A stretch of 64,000 nt of DNA from Roseateles depolymerans (GCF_003387155.1 NZ_QUMT01000003.1:644134-708133), one strand, 5' to 3'; shown: positions 10,196-19,346, counted from the stretch's first letter. Notes: generated by a model not told the origin, from the sequence alone. Numbers and translations: made by a program.

Positions 10196-10519
10196 TCACT
10201 TGGTGACGGTGCCCTTGGGCAGCACCTGCAGCACGGCCGAGCGCTGCAGCTGCACTTCGGTGCCGGGGGCGATCTCGACGGTCAGGTAGGTCTCGCCGAC
10301 CTTGGTGATCTTGGCCAGGATGCCGCTGTTGGTGATGATTTCATCGCCCTTGGCCAGGGCCTCGACCAGCGCGCGATGCTCCTTCTGACGCTTCATCTGC
10401 GGACGGATCATCACAAAGTACATGACCACGAACATCAGCACCAGCGGCAGCATGCCGAGGAAGCCCCCTGTCGGATCGGAACCAGTCGCCGTCTGGGCGT
10501 AAGCGTTGGAAATAAACAC
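10196..10519 (-). CDS. yajC: Preprotein translocase accessory subunit YajC
   Basis: A 107-aa protein with a single N-terminal membrane span (about residues 20-40: GMLPLVLMFVVMYFVMIRPQ) followed by a small cytoplasmic domain with the typical KGDEIITNSGILAKI sequence. It copurifies with SecDF in E. coli and supports export. It is the first gene of the operon and is divergent from the GntR-type regulator, with 236 bp between starts. The minus strand of that spacer has a TACAAT element near 10578, a possible -10, but without a clear -35. Confidence 0.95.
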   Translation of the reverse strand: MFISNAYAQTATGSDPTGGFLGMLPLVLMFVVMYFVMIRPQMKRQKEHRALVEALAKGDEIITNSGILAKITKVGETYLTVEIAPGTEVQLQRSAVLQVLPKGTVTK

Positions 10520-10755
10520 GTCGATATCCCTCAGAAATGGGTCATCCCTGCATCAGGCCTTCAGCCCTTTGCTGGACGAATGAACCGGTGATTGTATGCG
10601 TCCGGTCCGCACCAGCCCCACCCGCTTCCGCGCGGATTCATCGGGGGGCGCCATCGGAAACCCCGAAAGCCCGCCAGGGCGCCCGCGTCAAGCCGGGGAA
10701 GCGAGCGCCAGCGCGGCCCGCAAGCCGATTGTTCGAACTGCGATGATGTCTACCC

Positions 10756-11421
10756 ATGACTTCAGACACCCTCGAAGAACTAGAACAGGACAAGCGCCGC
10801 CAGGCCGACCAGGCCTTTGATGCCATCGAGAACATGGTCGCCACGCTGCAGCTGCGGCCCGGCACGCCGGTGGTGGAGTCGGACCTGATCGCCCGCATCG
10901 CGCTGGGACGCACGCCGACCCGGGAAGCGCTGATGCGGCTGGTGGCCCACGGACTGATCGTGCAGTTGCCCCGGCGCGGGATGATGGTCAGCGACATCCA
11001 GGTCGCCGAGCAGTTCGACCTGCTGGATGCACGCCGCCCGCTGGAGCGGCTGATCGCCTGCTGTTCGGCCCGCCGCGCCACGCCGGCGCAGCGGCAGGCG
11101 CTGCTGGACTGTGCCGCGCGGATGGCGGAGGCGGCCGCCCGGGAAGACCTGGACGCCTACATGCGGGTCGACCAGGTGCTGGACCGGGTGAACCATGCGG
11201 CCTGCCGCAACCGCTTCGCCGCCGGGGCGGTGATGCCGATGATCATCCAGTGCAGACGCTTCTGGTACGCTTACCGGCACCTGGGCGACGTGGCGGTGGG
11301 GGCCCGCTGCCATCAGCGCCTGGCCGAGGCCATCGCCAGTGGCGACGGCGAGGCGGCTACCCAGGCCTCCGATGCGTTGATCGACGCCCTGCGCGAGTTT
11401 GCCCAACAGGTGATCAGGTGA
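10756..11421 (+). CDS. GntR/FCD family transcriptional regulator
   Basis: 221-aa regulator. Residues ~15-80 form the GntR winged helix (LQLRPGTPVVESDLIARIALGRTPTREALMRL... split by the usual RTPTREAL recognition helix, then VQLPRRGMMVSDI). The remaining ~130 residues are a helical FCD-like effector domain. It ends four bases before the hydroxyproline-epimerase-like gene, so it likely controls that gene and the transporter downstream. Effector unknown; FCD regulators typically sense small carboxylic or amino acids. Confidence 0.88.
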   Translation: MTSDTLEELEQDKRRQADQAFDAIENMVATLQLRPGTPVVESDLIARIALGRTPTREALMRLVAHGLIVQLPRRGMMVSDIQVAEQFDLLDARRPLERLIACCSARRATPAQRQALLDCAARMAEAAAREDLDAYMRVDQVLDRVNHAACRNRFAAGAVMPMIIQCRRFWYAYRHLGDVAVGARCHQRLAEAIASGDGEAATQASDALIDALREFAQQVIR

Positions 11422-11425
11422 TGGC

Positions 11426-12427
11426 ATGACGCTTTCCGCCCTTCCGCTGGGCCTGCCTGCCGGCGTGCTGCCCGGTGGGCTGGACACGACCACCCGGGTG
11501 GTCGATTCCCACACCGGTGGCGCGCCCACCCGGGTGGTGGTGAGCGGCGGACCGGCGCTGTACGGGGTGACGATGGCGCAGCGCCTGCAGGAGCTGCGGG
11601 AGCATCACGATGCCTGGCGACGGGCCCTGGTGACGGCCCCACGCGGCCACGACGGCCTGGTGGGCGCCCTGCTCACCGAACCCGAACGTCCCGGCAGCCA
11701 GGCCGGCGTGATCTTCTTCGACCACCACGGCTATCTGGGCATGTGCGGCCACGGCACCATCGGCGTGGTGGCGTCGCTGGCGCATCTGGGCAAGGTGCGG
11801 CCGGGTCCGCTGTGGCTGGACACGCCGGTGGGTACGGTGCATGCAGAGTTTGCGCTGGACGGCAGCGTCAGCCTGGAGAACGTGCCGGCCTTTTGCCATC
11901 AGAGCGCGGTGGAGGTGGAGGTACAGGGGCGCACGGTGCATGGCGATGTCGCCTGGGGCGGCAACTGGTTCTTCATCTGTGAGGACCATGGGCTGGTGCT
12001 GAAGGAAGATGAGGCGCCGCGACTCACGGCGTTCTGCCAGCACCTGCGGGAGGCGCTGAAGGCACAGGGCATCACCGGCGCGGAGGGCGCGGCGCTGGAG
12101 CAGATCCAGCTCACCGGCACGGCGCTGGACCCGGCCCACGACAGTCGCAACTTCGTGCTGATGGCCGGCGCCAGCTGGGACCGCAGCGCCTGCGGCACCG
12201 GCACCAGCGCACGGCTGGCCTGCCTGGCGGCGCAGGGGCGCCTGCAAGCCGGCGAGGTCTGGAGGCAGGAGAGCATCACCGGCAGCGTGATGGAGGCGCA
12301 TTGGCAGCCCGCGCCGCAAGCCGGGCAGGTCCTGCCGACGCTGGTGGCGCGGGCCTACGTGATGATGGAAGGCACCGTTGTGATTCAGCAGGATGACCCG
12401 CTGGGATGGGGAGTCTCCCCTGTCTAG
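11426..12427 (+). CDS. Proline racemase family enzyme, probable 4-hydroxyproline 2-epimerase
   Basis: 333-aa cytoplasmic enzyme of the proline racemase superfamily, likely interconverting trans-4-hydroxy-L-proline and cis-4-hydroxy-D-proline. Both acid/base cysteines are present: Cys107 in MCGHGTIG and Cys256 in DRSACGTGTSA. Family members with Thr in the second position are 3-hydroxyproline dehydratases, so Cys/Cys argues for racemase or epimerase. The substrate is inferred. The gene is four bases behind the GntR-type regulator and overlaps the next ORF by 35 bases. The usual downstream enzymes of hydroxyproline breakdown (D-hydroxyproline dehydrogenase, deaminase) are not in this window. 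Confidence 0.85.
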   Translation: MTLSALPLGLPAGVLPGGLDTTTRVVDSHTGGAPTRVVVSGGPALYGVTMAQRLQELREHHDAWRRALVTAPRGHDGLVGALLTEPERPGSQAGVIFFDHHGYLGMCGHGTIGVVASLAHLGKVRPGPLWLDTPVGTVHAEFALDGSVSLENVPAFCHQSAVEVEVQGRTVHGDVAWGGNWFFICEDHGLVLKEDEAPRLTAFCQHLREALKAQGITGAEGAALEQIQLTGTALDPAHDSRNFVLMAGASWDRSACGTGTSARLACLAAQGRLQAGEVWRQESITGSVMEAHWQPAPQAGQVLPTLVARAYVMMEGTVVIQQDDPLGWGVSPV

Positions 12428-14264
12428 CACGACGCTCGTTCCTCTGTTGCAGCGCCTGCTTCTGAATGTCCTGATCCTGCTGATGGTGGGACTGATCGGG
12501 CTTGGCCTGCCGGCACCGCAGGCGCGGGCGCAATCCGCCACCCAGACACTCTCGCAGACAACGGCATCGGCGAAGGGTCAAGCACAGACCCTGGCGCCGT
12601 CCGTCACACAGACCGGCACGGCAGCAGCGACGGCATCAGGGGCTGCACAAGGGGCGGCATCAGCGACAGCATCGGCGACCGCTCCCCGCCCAAGCACCGA
12701 AGGCCGCGAACCGCTGCGCATCGGCTCCAAGCGCTTCACCGAGAGCTACATCCTGGCCGAGGTGCTGGCCCGCACCGTGCGGGACCAAGACCCCGCCGCC
12801 CGGGTCGAAGTGCGCCAGGGCCTGGGCAACACCGCCATCGTGCTGGCGGCGCTGAAGGCCGGCAGCATCGATGTCTACGCGGAATACACGGGCACCATCG
12901 AACGGGAGATCCTGGGCCTGCGCGGTGCCGGGGTTGCCGCGGGTGCGGGGGGTGCCGGCGCTGCCGCCGGCCACGCAGACTCGCTGGACCGACTGCGCGC
13001 GGCGCTGCGTCCGATGGGGCTGGGCGTGGACGTGCCACTGGGCTTCAACAACGGGTATGCGCTGGCGATGCGGGGCGACGTGTCGCGCCGGCTGTCCCTG
13101 ACCCGTCTGTCCCAGCTGAAGGACCATGCGGACCTGCGGCTGGGCCTGAGCAATGAATTCATCGGCCGCGCCGACGGCTGGCCCGGTCTCGCCCAGCGGT
13201 ATGGGCTGCCGCAGCGCCCCCAGGGCCTGGACCACGGACTGGCCTACCAGGCGCTGCGCAGCGGCCAGATCGACCTGACCGACATCTACACGACCGATGC
13301 CCAGATCGCCGCCCAGGGGCTGGTGGTGCTGGACGACGACGACGGCTACTTCCCGCGCTACGACGCGGTGCTGCTCTACCGCCTGGCGCTGCCGCAGCAG
13401 CACCCCAAGGCCTGGGCGGCCCTTCAGTCGCTGCAAGGCCGCATCCACGAACCGGCCATGATCGCGATGAACGCCCAGGCCGAGCTGCAGGCGCAGCCGT
13501 TCGATCGCATCGCCGCGGCGTTCCTCGCCGGGAAGATCGGGGCGGCGGCGCCGCCGGAGGGAAGCGCGGCGCAGGCAGCGAGCGGTGCCAGTTCCGCTGC
13601 TAGCGCCGGTACCGGTGCCGGCATCGGGGACGCTGCCACGCTCTGGTCCCGCATCGCCGGCCCGGACCTGCCCCGCCTGACGCGCCAGCACCTGACCCTG
13701 GTGGTGGTGTCCGTCGCACTGGCCACGCTGATCGGTCTGCCGCTGGCCTTGCTGCTGCACCCCTGGCCCCGCTGGCGCAGTGCTTTGCTGGCGGTGAGCG
13801 CCCTGCTGCAGACCGTGCCCTCCCTGGCCTTGCTGGCGGTGCTGATCTGGGCGATGGGGCGCATCGGCCCGGGGCCGGCGCTGGTGGCCCTGTCGCTTTA
13901 TGCGCTGCTGCCCATCCTGCGCAATGGCACGGTGGGGCTGGACGAGGTGCCCGAGGGGCTGGCGACGGCGGGCAAGGCGCTGGGCCTGACCCGCACGCAG
14001 GTGCTGCGCTTCATCCAGTGGCCCCTGGCCCTGCCGGTGATGCTGGCGGGCGTGCGCACGGCCACCAGCCTGTCAGTGGGGACGGCGACGATGGCCGCCT
14101 TCATCGGCGCCGGTGGATTCGGTGAGCGCATCGTCACCGGGCTGGCTCTGAACGACCCCGCGCTGCTGCTGGCCGGGGCCTTGCCAGCGGCCGCACTGGC
14201 CCTGGCCTTCGAGGGACTGTTCAGCCTGCTGGCATGGTGGCTGGCGCGTCGCCCGAGGCATTGA
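12393..14264 (+). CDS. Fused substrate-binding protein / ABC permease of the glycine betaine (OpuAC/OsmF) type
   Basis: 623 aa with two transport modules in one chain. Residues 1-46 are a signal peptide or anchor ending near ARA-QS; 47-105 are Thr/Ala/Gln-rich. Residues ~106-380 are an OpuAC/OsmF-like binding domain (REPLRIGSKRFTESYILAE, VYAEYTGTIE, DLTDIYTTDAQI). A Gly/Ala-rich insert sits at 178-193 and an Ala/Ser/Gly linker at 384-412. Residues ~430-620 are a multi-span permease with the EAA-type loop EVPEGLATAGKALGLTRTQV. No ATPase gene is adjacent. The ATG overlaps the upstream gene and has only a weak ribosome site, so the exact start is uncertain. Its 3' end overlaps the HDOD gene on the other strand by 44 bp. 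The substrate may be a quaternary amine or amino acid. Confidence 0.85.
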   Translation: MTRWDGESPLSSTTLVPLLQRLLLNVLILLMVGLIGLGLPAPQARAQSATQTLSQTTASAKGQAQTLAPSVTQTGTAAATASGAAQGAASATASATAPRPSTEGREPLRIGSKRFTESYILAEVLARTVRDQDPAARVEVRQGLGNTAIVLAALKAGSIDVYAEYTGTIEREILGLRGAGVAAGAGGAGAAAGHADSLDRLRAALRPMGLGVDVPLGFNNGYALAMRGDVSRRLSLTRLSQLKDHADLRLGLSNEFIGRADGWPGLAQRYGLPQRPQGLDHGLAYQALRSGQIDLTDIYTTDAQIAAQGLVVLDDDDGYFPRYDAVLLYRLALPQQHPKAWAALQSLQGRIHEPAMIAMNAQAELQAQPFDRIAAAFLAGKIGAAAPPEGSAAQAASGASSAASAGTGAGIGDAATLWSRIAGPDLPRLTRQHLTLVVVSVALATLIGLPLALLLHPWPRWRSALLAVSALLQTVPSLALLAVLIWAMGRIGPGPALVALSLYALLPILRNGTVGLDEVPEGLATAGKALGLTRTQVLRFIQWPLALPVMLAGVRTATSLSVGTATMAAFIGAGGFGERIVTGLALNDPALLLAGALPAAALALAFEGLFSLLAWWLARRPRH

Positions 14265-15369
14265 AGCGCTCTTCCAGCGCCGCATAGGCCCGCTGACGGG
14301 ACGGGGACCAATCGCCGAGCTGAGACACCGTCAGCCCCGGTTGCATCAGATGGCGCAGGGCCACTGCATGCGCCTCACGCACGGTCTCGGACAGCAGGGC
14401 CACTTCGGCGCCCTGCCCAGCACGCTGGGACAGTGCTTCCGCCACCCGCCCCGGGAAGCCCCAGTGCGTGACGATGCGGGCCGACCAGTCGCAGGACATC
14501 GGCAGCAGCTGACGGTGCAGACCTTCCCGGTCCAGCGCGGGACGCTGGGCGACCGGCAGGCCATCCAGCACACGCAGCAGCGCCATCATGCCGACCTGCG
14601 CCCCCAGCCCCGCCAGGTAGGCCGCGAACCGCTCATCCCCCGGAGGCGCCAGCCGCATCGCCGCCAGCGCGCAGCGTTCGCCCAGGTCCCACAGCAGTGT
14701 GCCGGCCTGACGGCTGAAGCGCCCCTGCCGGTCCTGGTTGAAGATCGGCCGCAGGGTGACCCGCAGCACCACCTGGTTCAGGCCCTCATGACCGATGACC
14801 ATGACGGCGCTGGCCAGATCGGTGATCTCCCGCTCGGGCCGGTACAGCGCCGAGTTGGCCATGCGCATGAGTTCCCCGACCAGGCTCGGATCCCGCGACA
14901 GCAGGTCCACCAGCTCGCGGGAGGACAGATTCTCGCGCCGCATCAGGCGCATCAACTGCGGCAGCACCGCCGGCAGTCGCGGCAGCAGATCGGCCCAGTC
15001 GGGTCCGGAGCGGGCCTGCAGGCGCTGCAGCAGCGGCGCTTCCTGCGGATGCGGCGGCACGTCCCGCAGCCGCTGGAAACCAAACAGCCGGGCGCTGAAC
15101 TGCAGCCACTCCGGCGAGGCCTGCAGCGGGGCGCCGGACAGCTCGGCCGGTGCGCTGGCGGTGACCAGGGCCACGGCGGCCACCGTCGTCGGCAGTCCCG
15201 AGGCCGCCGGCAGCGCCGAAGGGCTCGCGGGGGACCCGGGCGGTATCGACACCCCCGGCTGGCTGCCGGGACCGCTCACGCGTGATGAGAGGCCGGCGTC
15301 CGTCCCCGGCGCAGCGGGACGTTCACCGGAGGAGGACAGGAGTTTGCGCAGGGAGTTCAGCAGGGCCAT
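14221..15369 (-). CDS. HDOD domain protein
   Basis: 382-aa protein with an HDOD domain at about 130-330: LLPRLPAVLPQLMRLMRRE, LVDLLSRDPSLVGELMRMANSA, AVMVIGHEGLNQVV. HDOD domains resemble HD phosphohydrolases without the full catalytic HD set and usually act as signalling scaffolds. Residues ~14-85 are a Ser/Pro/Ala-rich, probably disordered segment. No second output domain is visible. It is convergent with the fused transporter gene (44-bp overlap) and monocistronic. Partner unknown. Confidence 0.8.
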   Translation of the reverse strand: MALLNSLRKLLSSSGERPAAPGTDAGLSSRVSGPGSQPGVSIPPGSPASPSALPAASGLPTTVAAVALVTASAPAELSGAPLQASPEWLQFSARLFGFQRLRDVPPHPQEAPLLQRLQARSGPDWADLLPRLPAVLPQLMRLMRRENLSSRELVDLLSRDPSLVGELMRMANSALYRPEREITDLASAVMVIGHEGLNQVVLRVTLRPIFNQDRQGRFSRQAGTLLWDLGERCALAAMRLAPPGDERFAAYLAGLGAQVGMMALLRVLDGLPVAQRPALDREGLHRQLLPMSCDWSARIVTHWGFPGRVAEALSQRAGQGAEVALLSETVREAHAVALRHLMQPGLTVSQLGDWSPSRQRAYAALEERFNASGDAPATMPAG

Positions 15370-15492
15370 GATCGTTGATGCGAATTATCTGGCGCCCCTG
15401 CGGCGCCATGGCGACCGCCACCCCCTCCCCCCTCATGCAGGGTGGCCGGCCGCCGTGGATTTCGCACGCAACACGCCGGCTTTGCAAAGCGG

Positions 15493-16233
15493 TCATCCCA
15501 CCGGCGTCGCCCGGCGGCTGCTGCCGAGGTAGGTGTCGACCACGCGCGGGTCCTTGGCCAGGTCGGCGGCGCGTCCCTCCAGCGCGATCTCGCCGGTCTC
15601 CAGCACATAGGCGTGGTCGGCCACTTCCAGCGCCGCACGGGCGTTCTGCTCGACCAGCAGAATCGACACGCCCGTCTCGCGCAAACGGGCCACGATGCGG
15701 AAGATGTCCTTGACGATCAGCGGCGCCAGGCCAAGGCTGGGTTCGTCCAGCATCAGCACTGTCGGCCGGCCCATCAGCGCGCGGCCCACCGCGAGCATCT
15801 GCCGCTCTCCGCCGGACAAGGTGCCGGCCAGTTGCTGGCGGCGTTCACGCAGACGCGGGAACAGCCCGTAGACCGTCTCGAGCTGGTCCCGCCAGTCCCG
15901 CTGGCCGAGCTTCATCGGACGAAAGCCGCCCAGGACCAGGTTGTCCTCGACCGACATGGTGGTGAAGAGTTCACGCTTCTCCGGGACCAGGGCCAGCCCC
16001 TTCATCACCCGCTCTTCCAGGTCCAGGCCCTGCAGGTCCTCTCCGTTGAAGCGGATGCAGCCGCGCGACGGCAGCACGCCCATCAGGGCGTTCAGCGTCG
16101 TGCTCTTGCCGGCCCCGTTCGGGCCGATCACGGTCACGACCTCGCCCTGGCGCAGCCGCAGGTTCAGGCCGGTCAACACCTCGGCGCGGCCGTAGGCGGC
16201 GCACAGTCCCTGCACCTCGAGAAGATCGCTCAT
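15493..16233 (-). CDS. livF: Branched-chain amino acid type ABC transporter ATPase LivF
   Basis: 246-aa ATP-binding subunit. Walker A is GPNGAGKST near residue 40, the signature is LSGGERQMLAVGRAL, and Walker B is VLMLDEPSLGLAP, followed by the LivF-type ILLVEQNARAAL. It starts one base after the livMG stop and is the last gene of the cassette. It presumably pairs with the LivG domain to power uptake of a branched-chain amino acid, amide or urea-like solute; the substrate cannot be told without the missing binding protein. Confidence 0.92.
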   Translation of the reverse strand: MSDLLEVQGLCAAYGRAEVLTGLNLRLRQGEVVTVIGPNGAGKSTTLNALMGVLPSRGCIRFNGEDLQGLDLEERVMKGLALVPEKRELFTTMSVEDNLVLGGFRPMKLGQRDWRDQLETVYGLFPRLRERRQQLAGTLSGGERQMLAVGRALMGRPTVLMLDEPSLGLAPLIVKDIFRIVARLRETGVSILLVEQNARAALEVADHAYVLETGEIALEGRAADLAKDPRVVDTYLGSSRRATPVG

Positions 16234-16234
16234 G

Positions 16235-18295
16235 TCAGTGCTCCGTCCCCAGATACGCGGCCCGTACCGCTGGACTGGCCTGCACCTCCTGGGGCGTGCC
16301 TTCCATCAAGCGGGTGCCGAACTCCATCACCACGATGCGGTCGGTCAGCCCCATCACGAAGTCCATGTCGTGCTCGACCAGCAGGATGCTCAGCCCTTCC
16401 TGGCGCAACTGGCGCAGCACGTCCGCCAGCGCCTGCTTTTCCTTGAGCCGCAGACCGGCCGCCGGTTCGTCCAGCAGGAGCAGCGCCGGGTCGCTGCACA
16501 AGGCGCGGGCGATCTCCATCAGCCGCTGCGGGCCCAGGGCCAGGTTGCCGGCCAGCTCATGGGCATGGTCCTGCATGCCGATGCGCTGCAGTTGCCGCTG
16601 CGCTTCCGCCATCAGCTGACGCTCCTCCGCCCGGTCCAGTCGCAGCATCGCCTTGAGCGTGCCGCTGCGGCCGCGCAGATAGCCGCCCAGGGCGACGTTC
16701 TCCAGCACCGTCATGTCCGGAATCATCTTCACATGCTGGAAGGTGCGCGAGAGCCCCAGGCGGGCAATGCGCCGCGACGGCCAGCCGGTGACCGGCGTGC
16801 CGGCCATCTCGACGCGGCCCGACGACGCGGACAGCACGCCCGAGATGAGATTGAAGGTGGTGGACTTGCCGGCGCCGTTGGGACCGATCAGGCCCATGAT
16901 CTCGCCGGCATGCAGGGTGAAGCTGACATCGTTCACCGCCACCAGCCCGCCGAACTGCTTGCGCAGCCGGTCCACTCGCAGCAGCGGCGTTCCGCGCGCG
17001 GGCTGGGCACGCCTGGGCAGCGCGGCGGTGGTGGATGGCGCGCCAACGGCATCGCGGTGGGGGCGGCGCTGCGCAGATGCGTCGGCGTCGGCGTTGGCGT
17101 TGGCGTTAGCGTTGGTGCCGACCGGGCGATGGCCCAGCGCACGCGTCGGCTGCAGCCGCGCCGTCAGCAGACGTGCGGCCGGCCACAGCCCCTTGGGCGC
17201 GTACTTGAGCATCAGCACCAGCACAACGCCCAGCACGATGATCTCGAAATTGCCGTTGCTGCCCAGCAGCCGCGGCAGCAGTTCCTTGAGCTGGTCCTCG
17301 ATGATCTTGAACACGCCGGCGCCCACAAACGCGCCCCACACGCTGGACACACCCCCGACCACCGCCATGAACAGGTATTCAATGCCCATGCGCAGGCCGA
17401 AGGGGCTGGGATTGACGGTGCGCTGCACGTGGGCGAATAGCCAGCCGGACACCGAAGCCAGCAGCGCCGCCAGCAGGAAGACGATGACCTTGTACCGGTA
17501 GGTGGACACGCCCATGGCCTCGGCCATGACAGTGGCGCCGCCGAGCGCCCGGATGGCGCGACCCGGCCGCGAATCCAGCAGATGCCGCACCGCCACAGCG
17601 CCCAGCAGCGCACACAGCCAGATGAGGTAGTAGATGCTGCGGCCGTCCGCCAAACTGACGCCCAGGAACTCCAGCGCCGGCACGCCCAGGATGCCGTCGT
17701 ACTTGCCCAGCACATCGAGGTTGGCGATGGTGTAGTTGAGGCTGAGCGCCCAGGCGATGGTGGCCAGCGGCAGGTAGTGGCCGGACATGCGCAGCGTGAT
17801 CCACCCCAGCACCAGGGCCACGACCAGCGTGACCATCAGCCCTGCGAAGAGGCCCAGCCAGGGTGAGACGCCATATCGGCTGCTCAGCAGCGCGGTGGTG
17901 TAGGCGCCGAGTCCCACAAAGGCGGCCTGTCCGAAGGAGGTGAGCCCGGCCACGCCGGTGAGCAGCACCAGGCCCAGCACCACCAGCGCGAACATGCCGA
18001 TGTAGTTGGCCTGCGTGATCCAGAACTCGGGCACGGGCAGCAGCGGGAGCGCGGCCAGCACCAGGAGCGCAAAACCCGCGGCGATGCGGCCCGCGTGATC
18101 CTTCCAACCGGATGTGGAGGAACGCCCTGCGAGCGCAGCAGCGGCCGTTGCAGCCGCAACCCCTGGCGGCTGCAGAGGCCGCGTGGAATCGCCGGAGTCA
18201 GGGGCGTCAGGGGCGTCAGGGGCGTCAGGGGCGCTGGGCGCGCTGGGGACATCGGGGGTATCGGCGGCGTGGGTCATGGCATCTCTCATCGGCAT
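16235..18295 (-). CDS. Fused LivM permease - LivG ATPase
   Basis: 686 aa combining two normally separate subunits. Residues 1-60 are a DAP-rich low-complexity leader; ~70-375 are a LivM-type permease with many spans (GLTSFGQAAFVGLGAY is the LivM signature). A linker of alternating Asn/Ala and Asp/Ala (about 395-410) leads to a LivG-type ATPase: GLIGPNGAGKST, LALGPQRLMEIARAL (degenerate signature, usual in LivG), LLLLDEPAAGL, ILLVEHDMDFVM. Starts at 18295 or 18277 are both possible. livH is 13 bp upstream and livF one base downstream. The fusion keeps permease and ATPase on the cytoplasmic side, so it is topologically sound. Confidence 0.9.
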   Translation of the reverse strand: MPMRDAMTHAADTPDVPSAPSAPDAPDAPDAPDSGDSTRPLQPPGVAAATAAAALAGRSSTSGWKDHAGRIAAGFALLVLAALPLLPVPEFWITQANYIGMFALVVLGLVLLTGVAGLTSFGQAAFVGLGAYTTALLSSRYGVSPWLGLFAGLMVTLVVALVLGWITLRMSGHYLPLATIAWALSLNYTIANLDVLGKYDGILGVPALEFLGVSLADGRSIYYLIWLCALLGAVAVRHLLDSRPGRAIRALGGATVMAEAMGVSTYRYKVIVFLLAALLASVSGWLFAHVQRTVNPSPFGLRMGIEYLFMAVVGGVSSVWGAFVGAGVFKIIEDQLKELLPRLLGSNGNFEIIVLGVVLVLMLKYAPKGLWPAARLLTARLQPTRALGHRPVGTNANANANADADASAQRRPHRDAVGAPSTTAALPRRAQPARGTPLLRVDRLRKQFGGLVAVNDVSFTLHAGEIMGLIGPNGAGKSTTFNLISGVLSASSGRVEMAGTPVTGWPSRRIARLGLSRTFQHVKMIPDMTVLENVALGGYLRGRSGTLKAMLRLDRAEERQLMAEAQRQLQRIGMQDHAHELAGNLALGPQRLMEIARALCSDPALLLLDEPAAGLRLKEKQALADVLRQLRQEGLSILLVEHDMDFVMGLTDRIVVMEFGTRLMEGTPQEVQASPAVRAAYLGTEH
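17081..17116 (-). repeat. Hexanucleotide coding repeat in the LivM-LivG linker
   Basis: Six imperfect hexamers on the + strand (GTCGGC x2, GTTGGC x2, GTTAGC, GTTGGT) encode the Asn-Ala/Asp-Ala repeat on the minus strand. In-frame, so copy changes would only alter linker length. Confidence 0.85.
18201..18236 (-). repeat. 9-bp coding repeat near the LivM-LivG N-terminus
   Basis: Three perfect and one partial copy of GGGGCGTCA, encoding tandem Asp-Ala-Pro units before the first membrane span. Copy-number change would keep the reading frame. Confidence 0.85.
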
Positions 18296-18308
18296 CGCGT
18301 CCTGTCCC

Positions 18309-19346
18309 TCAATGCTCTTCGTGATGCGGGTCCCGCCAGCTGCGCCACAGCAGCACTGGCAAGATGGTGGTGAAGACGATCACCTCCTTGAAGGCGCTGG
18401 CCCAGAAAGAGCTGAAGGACTCGATCAGCCCGACCGCGATCGCCCCCAGCGCCGCCCCCGGATAGCTGGACAGACCGGCAAACACCGCGGCCACGAAGCC
18501 CTTGAGGCCGATGAGAAAACCGCTGTCGTAGAAGATGGTGGTGGTGGGGCTGATCAGCAGCCCGGACAGGGCGCCGATGAAGGCCGCCAGCGTGAAGGAC
18601 AGGCGTCCGGCGGACGCACTGGAAATGCCCATCAGGCGCGCGCCCAGCCGGTTGACCGCGGTCGCGCGAAGCGCCTTGCCCTGCAGGCTTTTCTCGAAGA
18701 ACAGCCACAGCGCCAGGATCAGCGCGGCCGATGCGCCGATGATGATCAGCGCCTGCCCGGACAGCATCAGCGGCCCTGCCGAGAGCGAGGCGTCCCAGAA
18801 GCTCGGATTGCGCGAGCCCTCGGCGCCGAAGAACACCAGGCCCAGGCCGGTCAGCGCAAAGTGCACGCCGACCGACACGATCAGCAGCACCAGCACCGAC
18901 GCATCGGCCAGCGATTGATAGGCGAGCCGGTAGACCAGGCCGCCCATCGGCGTGACGATGGCCAGGGTCAGCAGCACCTGCGCCAGCAGCGGCAGACGCA
19001 TCGGCGCCAGCCACAGGGCCAGCAAGCCGATCACCAGTCCCGGCAGCGCCCGCGGCAGATGCAGCCGCAGCGCCCTCATCAGCGGAAGGTGCGCCCGCAC
19101 GGCCGCGATCAGGTCCAGCACCAGGGCCATCGCCACCAGTACCAGCAGGAAGTGGATGGTCAGCGGCGTCTGGCCCATCTGCAGACCGGCCAGCGTGAGC
19201 GCGCCAAAGGCCACGAACTCGCCCTGCGGAATGAAGATGACGCGGGTGACCGCGAAGACCAGGACCAGGGCCAGTGCCAGCAGCGCATAAATGGCGCCAT
19301 TGGTCAGCCCGTCCAGCATGAGGATGCCCGCGATCGTCCCGTCCAC
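18309..19346 (-). CDS. livH: Branched-chain amino acid type ABC permease LivH
   Basis: 345-aa membrane permease. The N-terminus [21 protein letters not shown] and [14 protein letters not shown] are LivH-typical, with about eight to nine hydrophobic spans. I place the start at a GTG (19346): AGGAG lies five bases upstream and the protein then begins directly before the first span, whereas an ATG 30 codons upstream adds an unlikely hydrophilic tail. It is the first gene of livH-livMG-livF. No periplasmic binding protein gene is beside it. Confidence 0.9.
   Translation of the reverse strand: MDGTIAGILMLDGLTNGAIYALLALALVLVFAVTRVIFIPQGEFVAFGALTLAGLQMGQTPLTIHFLLVLVAMALVLDLIAAVRAHLPLMRALRLHLPRALPGLVIGLLALWLAPMRLPLLAQVLLTLAIVTPMGGLVYRLAYQSLADASVLVLLIVSVGVHFALTGLGLVFFGAEGSRNPSFWDASLSAGPLMLSGQALIIIGASAALILALWLFFEKSLQGKALRATAVNRLGARLMGISSASAGRLSFTLAAFIGALSGLLISPTTTIFYDSGFLIGLKGFVAAVFAGLSSYPGAALGAIAVGLIESFSSFWASAFKEVIVFTTILPVLLWRSWRDPHHEEH

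Noticed and set aside
12393..14264. Frameshift joining two transporter genes
   Set aside because: Both domains, the linker and the signal peptide are in one clean frame; no stop or start inside the linker suggests a split.
18201..18236. Short tandem repeats resembling a mini CRISPR array
   Set aside because: Nine-base units with no spacers, in frame inside the LivM-LivG gene.
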